Origin: Treponema sp.
GTDB lineage: Bacteria > Spirochaetota > Spirochaetia > Treponematales > Treponemataceae
NCBI GenBank assembly: GCA_017617145.1
Contig: JAFZWX010000168.1
Coordinates: 1 to 53,996, forward strand
Length of the DNA stretch: 53,996 nt
Reading direction: 5' to 3'
Of this stretch, positions 50,372-53,996 are shown piece after piece. A program made the position numbers and the translations under genes. Each line of letters opens with the position of its first letter. Position 1 is the stretch's first letter. The notes beneath the pieces were generated by a model. That model did not search any database. It was not told the DNA's origin and saw nothing but the letters and a program-made list of their open reading frames with translations.

Positions 50372-50862
50372 AAAAGCAGCCGGGGTCCCTGAGGCTCTCG
50401 AAGGGCCTTCTTATAACAACACTTCTTCTAACAAGCTGCACAAAAAAACCACAAGCCCAAATCACCCAGACGCCAGTTGAAACCGAAGTCCCTGCCCCAG
50501 CCACTGCCACAACAAAAGTAGACTACGACCTTTCAAACATGAACTTTACTATGATTTCCAGCTTCTTTTTTCAGATGCTCATAGAACCAGAAAACTACGA
50601 AAATAAGACTTTTAAGATTAAAGGTAAGTTTCAGTCATTTGATAATGAAGAAGATCCTACTGCCCTTCCTTATTTTTCTGTAATCATGAATGATGTTACA
50701 ATGTGCTGTCAGGAAGGTATTGATTTTCAATGGCAAGGTGAACACAACTGGCCGGCTGATTATCCCCAGCAGGACCAGGAAATTACAATAATCGGAAAAT
50801 ACATCGTAACCGAAACAGACGGCGTCACCTATAACTATATTCTTGCTTCAGACATACTTTTA
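50368..50862 (+). CDS. Lipoprotein with YcgQ/TIGR03943-like C-terminal domain
   Basis: 165 residues up to the final sense codon; stop within 50863-50865. Lipobox LLTSC (Cys ~22), then a Pro/Thr linker. The remaining ~100 residues (YENKTFKIKGKFQSF, VIMNDVTMCCQEGIDFQWQG, QDQEITIIGKYI, LASDIL) look like the OB-type C-terminal domain of the YcgQ/TIGR03943 family, including its paired-Cys position. That family is often encoded beside zinc-linked genes. Here it is translationally coupled to the znuB-like gene, so a zinc-handling role at the membrane is plausible. Signal codons contain a REP-like repeat (SLRLSKG). The 3' end overlaps the convergent methyltransferase gene by ~30 bp. Confidence 0.7.
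50382..50407. repeat. REP-like repeat inside a signal peptide (YcgQ-like lipoprotein)
   Basis: GGTCCCTGAGGCTCTCGAAG encodes SLRLSK at residues 7-12 of the signal peptide. Confidence 0.75.
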
Positions 50863-51587
50863 TAAATTGCATTTACCTGATCAGTGTATTCATTTTTCTG
50901 TGGGCCTTTACTTTGGCGTACAATAATCGGCGGACAAACAATCAAGCCTTTACTTGCATTTTTGCGAGCTTCTACTAAAACAAGATTTGCTTCTTCATTT
51001 TCAAACGGCTGAATTAACTGCATTCGTTTTGGTTCCATTTTGTGCTCAAGTAAACAATCAAAAATCTCGGGCAAACGACTTGCCTTGTGAATCATAAAAA
51101 AGCGTCCGTGTGTATGTAAAAGAAAATCTGCGGCTTTGCAAACATCAGCCAAAGTACAGCAAACTTCGTGGCGTGCAATTGCCTTTTCATCTGCCGGATT
51201 ATTTTTTCCTTGTTCGCAGGTCATATACGGCGGATTACAGGTAACTACATTAAAACTGTGTTTAGCAAAAAGCGAGTCCACATTTTTAATATCACCTTGA
51301 AGGATTTTTATTTTGTCAGACAGTCCGTTGAGTTCTACACTCTTTTTTGCAAGAGCAGCATATTTTTTCTGAAGCTCAATTGCGTAAAACAAAACCCCAG
51401 TCGGTACACCTTTTTCAAGCAGCAGAGGAATAATTCCAGTCCCCGTACACAAATCAATCACCCGTTCGTTTTTCTTAATGTTGTCCAGAGCAAAATGTGC
51501 AAGCAGCACGGCATCAATTCCAAACATAAAGCCGTCGGAGTCTTGAATAATTTTGTTGCCATTTAATAAAGTGTCGGTTTGTTCCAT
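50835..51587 (-). CDS. trmN6: TrmN6-like tRNA1(Val) adenine-N6 methyltransferase
   Basis: 250 residues from ATG 51587. N-terminal KIIQDSDGFMFGIDAVLLAHF is the mark of the YfiC/TrmN6 group. SAM motif I VIDLCTGTGIIPLLL, motif II AIELQ and the amino-methylase catalytic motif NPPY follow. The E. coli enzyme methylates A37 of tRNA-Val1. Assignment to that exact substrate is by family only. It partly overlaps the YbaK-like gene upstream (stop region 51598), so the pair is one transcript, and converges with the lipoprotein gene. Confidence 0.82.
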   Translation of the reverse strand: MEQTDTLLNGNKIIQDSDGFMFGIDAVLLAHFALDNIKKNERVIDLCTGTGIIPLLLEKGVPTGVLFYAIELQKKYAALAKKSVELNGLSDKIKILQGDIKNVDSLFAKHSFNVVTCNPPYMTCEQGKNNPADEKAIARHEVCCTLADVCKAADFLLHTHGRFFMIHKASRLPEIFDCLLEHKMEPKRMQLIQPFENEEANLVLVEARKNASKGLIVCPPIIVRQSKGPQKNEYTDQVNAIYKSMSEARI

Positions 51588-51597
51588 CAAAGTCTCA

Positions 51598-52080
51598 CTA
51601 CAAGCATAAATCAAGCACAGTTGCATCAGTTGCTTTAATCAAATCATTCGGCGCTATTTTTATTTGGACACCACGCTGCCCACCGCTTATGCAAACTTTT
51701 TCGTGTAAAATAATCTGTTCATCAATAAAAGTACGGAACTTCTTTTTCATACCAATTGGAGTACAGCCGCCGCGAATGTATCCGGTTAGGGCTAGCAGCT
51801 CTTCCGGGCGCACAGGATTTATTTCTTTACAGCCAACTGCCTGTCTTGCTTTTTTAAGATTTATTTCATCAGTAGCACACTGACAGAACACACAGATTTC
51901 TTTAGTTTCAGTGCGCATGACAATTGTTTTAAATACTGTTTCTGGAGCAACTCCAAGCTTTTGTGCCATAAGAAGTGCAGCCCCCTTTGCAAGCTCGTGC
52001 TCGCCGTCATCCTCGTATTCTGCAGTTTCGTAAGGGATGTTTAATCCATCTAAAATTCGCATTGCATTTGTTTTTTTCAT
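51598..52080 (-). CDS. ybaK: YbaK/EbsC-type Cys-tRNA(Pro) deacylase
   Basis: 160 residues, normal length. It hydrolyses Cys mischarged onto tRNA-Pro by prolyl-tRNA synthetase. Visible: MRILDGLNIPYETAEY start, GVAPETVFKTIVMR, catalytic-region VFCQCATDEINLKKAR, GGCTPIGMKKKFRTFID and ISGGQRGVQIKI, all typical of YbaK. Divergent from leuS across 151 bp and followed by the TrmN6-like gene 10 bp downstream, so both are translation-fidelity genes. Confidence 0.9.
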   Translation of the reverse strand: MKKTNAMRILDGLNIPYETAEYEDDGEHELAKGAALLMAQKLGVAPETVFKTIVMRTETKEICVFCQCATDEINLKKARQAVGCKEINPVRPEELLALTGYIRGGCTPIGMKKKFRTFIDEQIILHEKVCISGGQRGVQIKIAPNDLIKATDATVLDLCL

Positions 52081-52116
52081 GTTTCAATAATACTTCCATA
52101 AGAAACTTTTTTCTAC

Positions 52117-52122
52117 TATAAT
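52117..52122 (+). promoter_or_regulatory. -10 box for leuS
   Basis: A perfect TATAAT with only a weak upstream partner. Transcription from it would give a ~100-nt leader holding the two hairpins at 52140-52229. Confidence 0.4.
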
Positions 52123-52139
52123 ATTTGCAATATTTTGAT

Positions 52140-52208
52140 GGGGTCTGTGGTACGTCCACGTCAAGGCACGCTTCGCTTAAAGCCTTGACATGTCCGTTTA
52201 ATAGCCCC
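52140..52208. repeat. Intergenic hairpin H upstream of leuS
   Basis: Left arm 52140-52167 and right arm 52182-52208 pair imperfectly; the perfect inner stem is GTCAAGGC / GCCTTGAC around the loop ACGCTTCGCTTAAA. The outermost GGGG pairs with CCCC at 52205-52208. Confidence 0.65.
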
Positions 52209-52229
52209 AAATTATTAATTATGGGGCTA
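52202..52229 (+). promoter_or_regulatory. Hairpin sequestering the leuS ribosome site
   Basis: TAGCCCCA (52202-52209) and TGGGGCTA (52222-52229) form a perfect 8-bp stem with a 12-nt AT loop. The only G-rich ribosome-site candidate, GGGG (52223-52226), is in the 3' arm and ends 5 nt before ATG 52232. The 5' arm can instead pair with GGGG at 52140. Confidence 0.55.
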
Positions 52230-52231
52230 TT

Positions 52232-53996
52232 ATGAGTAAATATCCATTTCAAAACATCGAGCCAAAGTGGCAGAAGTACTGGGAAGACAACAAAATCTTC
52301 AAGGTTTACGAGGACGAAAAATTTTCTAAAGACAAAAGACGTTATGTCCTTGATATGTTCCCTTATCCAAGTGCAGCAGGTCTTCATGTAGGACATCCGG
52401 AAGGCTACACTGCAACAGATATTTACTGCCGCTACCTGCGTATGAATGGATACAATGTTCTTCATCCAATGGGCTTTGATGCCTTTGGACTTCCTGCAGA
52501 AAACTACGCTATTAAAACAGGAACTCATCCAAAAGTAACAACTAATGCAAATATAGAAAAATTCACTCAGCAGATTAAGTCGCTTGGTTTCAGCTACGAC
52601 TGGGACCGCTGCGTTTCAACCTGTGAGCCTGATTATTACAAATGGACTCAGTGGATTTTCCTGCAGCTTTATAAAAAGGGCTTAGCTTACGAAGCAGAAA
52701 CTCCAATCAACTGGTGTCCTAGCTGTTTGACAGGTCTTGCTAACGAGGAAGTAAAAGAAGGCAAATGTGAACGATGTGGTGCAATTGTAACTCATAAAAC
52801 AATCCGCCAGTGGATTTTGAAAATTACAGAATATGCAGACCGTCTTGATAACGACCTTGAAGGACTTGACTGGCCGGAAAGTGTAAAGGCAATGCAGCAC
52901 AACTGGATTGGTAAATCAACAGGTGCCGAAGTTACCTTTACAGTTGCCGACAAGGACGGAAAGCCAACCGACAACAAACTCACCGTTTACACTACCCGTT
53001 GCGATACTTTGTTTGGTGCAACATACATGGTAGTTTCGCCGGAACACAAAATCATTCCGCAGATTACTACACCTGAGCAGGCAGACGCTGTAAAGGCATA
53101 TCAGGAAGCCGCAGCAAAGAAGTCTGATCTTGAACGAACAGACCTTGCAAAAGATAAAACCGGTGTATTCAGTGGAAGCTATGCAATAAACCCTGTAAAC
53201 AACAAGCTCATTCCAATCTGGATTGCAGATTACGTTTTGATTTCTTACGGAACAGGTGCAATTATGGCCGTTCCTGCCCACGATGACCGCGACTGGGATT
53301 TTGCTAAAAAGTTCAACCTGCCAATCATCGAAGTTTTGAAGAGTGAAGTTGACGTACAGCAGCAGGCCTGGACAGAAGACGGAATCCACGTAAATTCAGA
53401 ATTCCTTGACGGACTGAACAAGCAGGATGCCATTAACAAAATGCTTGAGTTCCTTGAAGAAAAGAAAATTGGCCGCAAGGCAATCAACTATAAACTCCGC
53501 GACTGGATCTACAGCCGTCAGCGCTACTGGGGAGAACCAATTCCTTTAGTACACTGTTCGACTTGTGGTACAGTTCCAGTACCTGAAGAAGAACTGCCTC
53601 TCACTTTGCCAGAAGTAAAAACATACCAGCCAACTGGTACAGGTGAAAGCCCTCTTGCCGCAATTGACAGCTGGGTAAACTGCAAATGTCCAAAATGTGG
53701 TGGAGCTGCAAAACGCGAAACAAACACAATGCCTCAGTGGGGCGGAAGCTGCTGGTACTATCTGCGCTATCTTGACCCACACAATGACAAGGAATTCTGC
53801 AGCAGCAGTGCCGAAAAATACTGGATGCCTGTAGACCTTTACATTGGTGGTGCTGAACACGCAGTTCTTCACCTGCTTTATGCACGCTTCTGGCATAAGG
53901 TTTTGTATGATATTGGAGTAGTTAGTACAAAAGAGCCGTTCCAGCGCCTTGTAAACCAGGGTATGATTACTTCTTTTGCCTTCCAGCGCAAGAACA
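52232..53996 (+). CDS. leuS: Leucyl-tRNA synthetase (partial, runs off the right edge)
   Basis: 588 codons are visible without a stop; the full enzyme is usually ~850 residues, so about two thirds is present. It charges tRNA-Leu. Motifs: HIGH-type HVGH in [14 protein letters not shown], zinc-knuckle-like [14 protein letters not shown] with CERCG, the CP1 editing domain with [33 protein letters not shown], a second Cys cluster (CSTCG ... CKCPKCG) and [13 protein letters not shown]. The KMSKS loop lies beyond the window. The start ATG 52232 begins [16 protein letters not shown], the normal LeuRS start. Confidence 0.95.
   Translation, partial: MSKYPFQNIEPKWQKYWEDNKIFKVYEDEKFSKDKRRYVLDMFPYPSAAGLHVGHPEGYTATDIYCRYLRMNGYNVLHPMGFDAFGLPAENYAIKTGTHPKVTTNANIEKFTQQIKSLGFSYDWDRCVSTCEPDYYKWTQWIFLQLYKKGLAYEAETPINWCPSCLTGLANEEVKEGKCERCGAIVTHKTIRQWILKITEYADRLDNDLEGLDWPESVKAMQHNWIGKSTGAEVTFTVADKDGKPTDNKLTVYTTRCDTLFGATYMVVSPEHKIIPQITTPEQADAVKAYQEAAAKKSDLERTDLAKDKTGVFSGSYAINPVNNKLIPIWIADYVLISYGTGAIMAVPAHDDRDWDFAKKFNLPIIEVLKSEVDVQQQAWTEDGIHVNSEFLDGLNKQDAINKMLEFLEEKKIGRKAINYKLRDWIYSRQRYWGEPIPLVHCSTCGTVPVPEEELPLTLPEVKTYQPTGTGESPLAAIDSWVNCKCPKCGGAAKRETNTMPQWGGSCWYYLRYLDPHNDKEFCSSSAEKYWMPVDLYIGGAEHAVLHLLYARFWHKVLYDIGVVSTKEPFQRLVNQGMITSFAFQRKN

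Overview
The window reads as chromosomal DNA of a host-associated Treponema, probably a gut or rumen species. It is AT-rich and rich in lipoproteins with relaxed spirochaete lipoboxes. It carries a spirochaete flagellar chaperone locus (fliS), cytosolic sugar-binding/GGDEF sensors, an [FeFe]-hydrogenase-like/chemotaxis fusion and a GH115 xylan alpha-glucuronidase. The species cannot be named from sequence alone. No rRNA, tRNA, prophage, transposase-bearing insertion sequence or CRISPR array was found.

Layout. 1-255: the 3' end of one gene, direct repeats and a terminator. 256-7809 (minus): two large lipoproteins (InlB-type repeat; four ~125-residue repeats), a TPR lipoprotein and a membrane protein. 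7902-11590 (plus): TPR lipoprotein, MltD-like transglycosylase and OmpA-domain protein. 11599-23217 (minus): two PBP-fold/GGDEF proteins around the helicase pcrA, then rimO, rodZ-like, lolA and ftsH. 23552-25024 (plus): sigma-28-type promoter, fliS, FlgN-like gene and folA. 25149-29651 (minus): hydrogenase/MCP sensor, secreted nuclease and CDF metal exporter. 29790-33970 (plus): MCE/Mla-type lipid-transport operon with a TPR lipoprotein and a methyltransferase. 34071-39373 (minus): GH115 enzyme, asd and dapA. 39491-41931 (plus): DacA-type carboxypeptidase and Rpn-family nuclease. 41999-45000 (minus): solute-binding lipoprotein under a poly-G promoter and an FtsH-like ATPase without protease. 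45088-50862 (plus): a TIGR03546/TIGR03545-like pair, then a zinc ABC transporter with an extra lipoprotein. 50835-52080 (minus): TrmN6-like methyltransferase and YbaK-like deacylase. 52232 to the right edge (plus): leuS, cut off.

Themes. Envelope biology dominates: lipoprotein trafficking (LolA), lipid transport (MCE operon and an AsmA-like protein), peptidoglycan turnover (MltD, DacA), shape (RodZ) and membrane quality control (FtsH plus a protease-less paralogue). The most unusual signals lie outside the genes: (i) a consensus promoter with a G7 run in its 16-bp spacer, a good phase-variation candidate; (ii) intergenic hairpins with unrelated stems, two of which share one loop sequence; (iii) a short REP-like repeat that sits inside the signal-peptide codons of three lipoproteins and in linkers of two other exported proteins; (iv) a palindromic repeat whose two halves differ by compensatory changes and into which repeat (iii) has inserted; (v) promoters whose -10 box lies 7-8 nt before the start codon, suggesting leaderless mRNAs.
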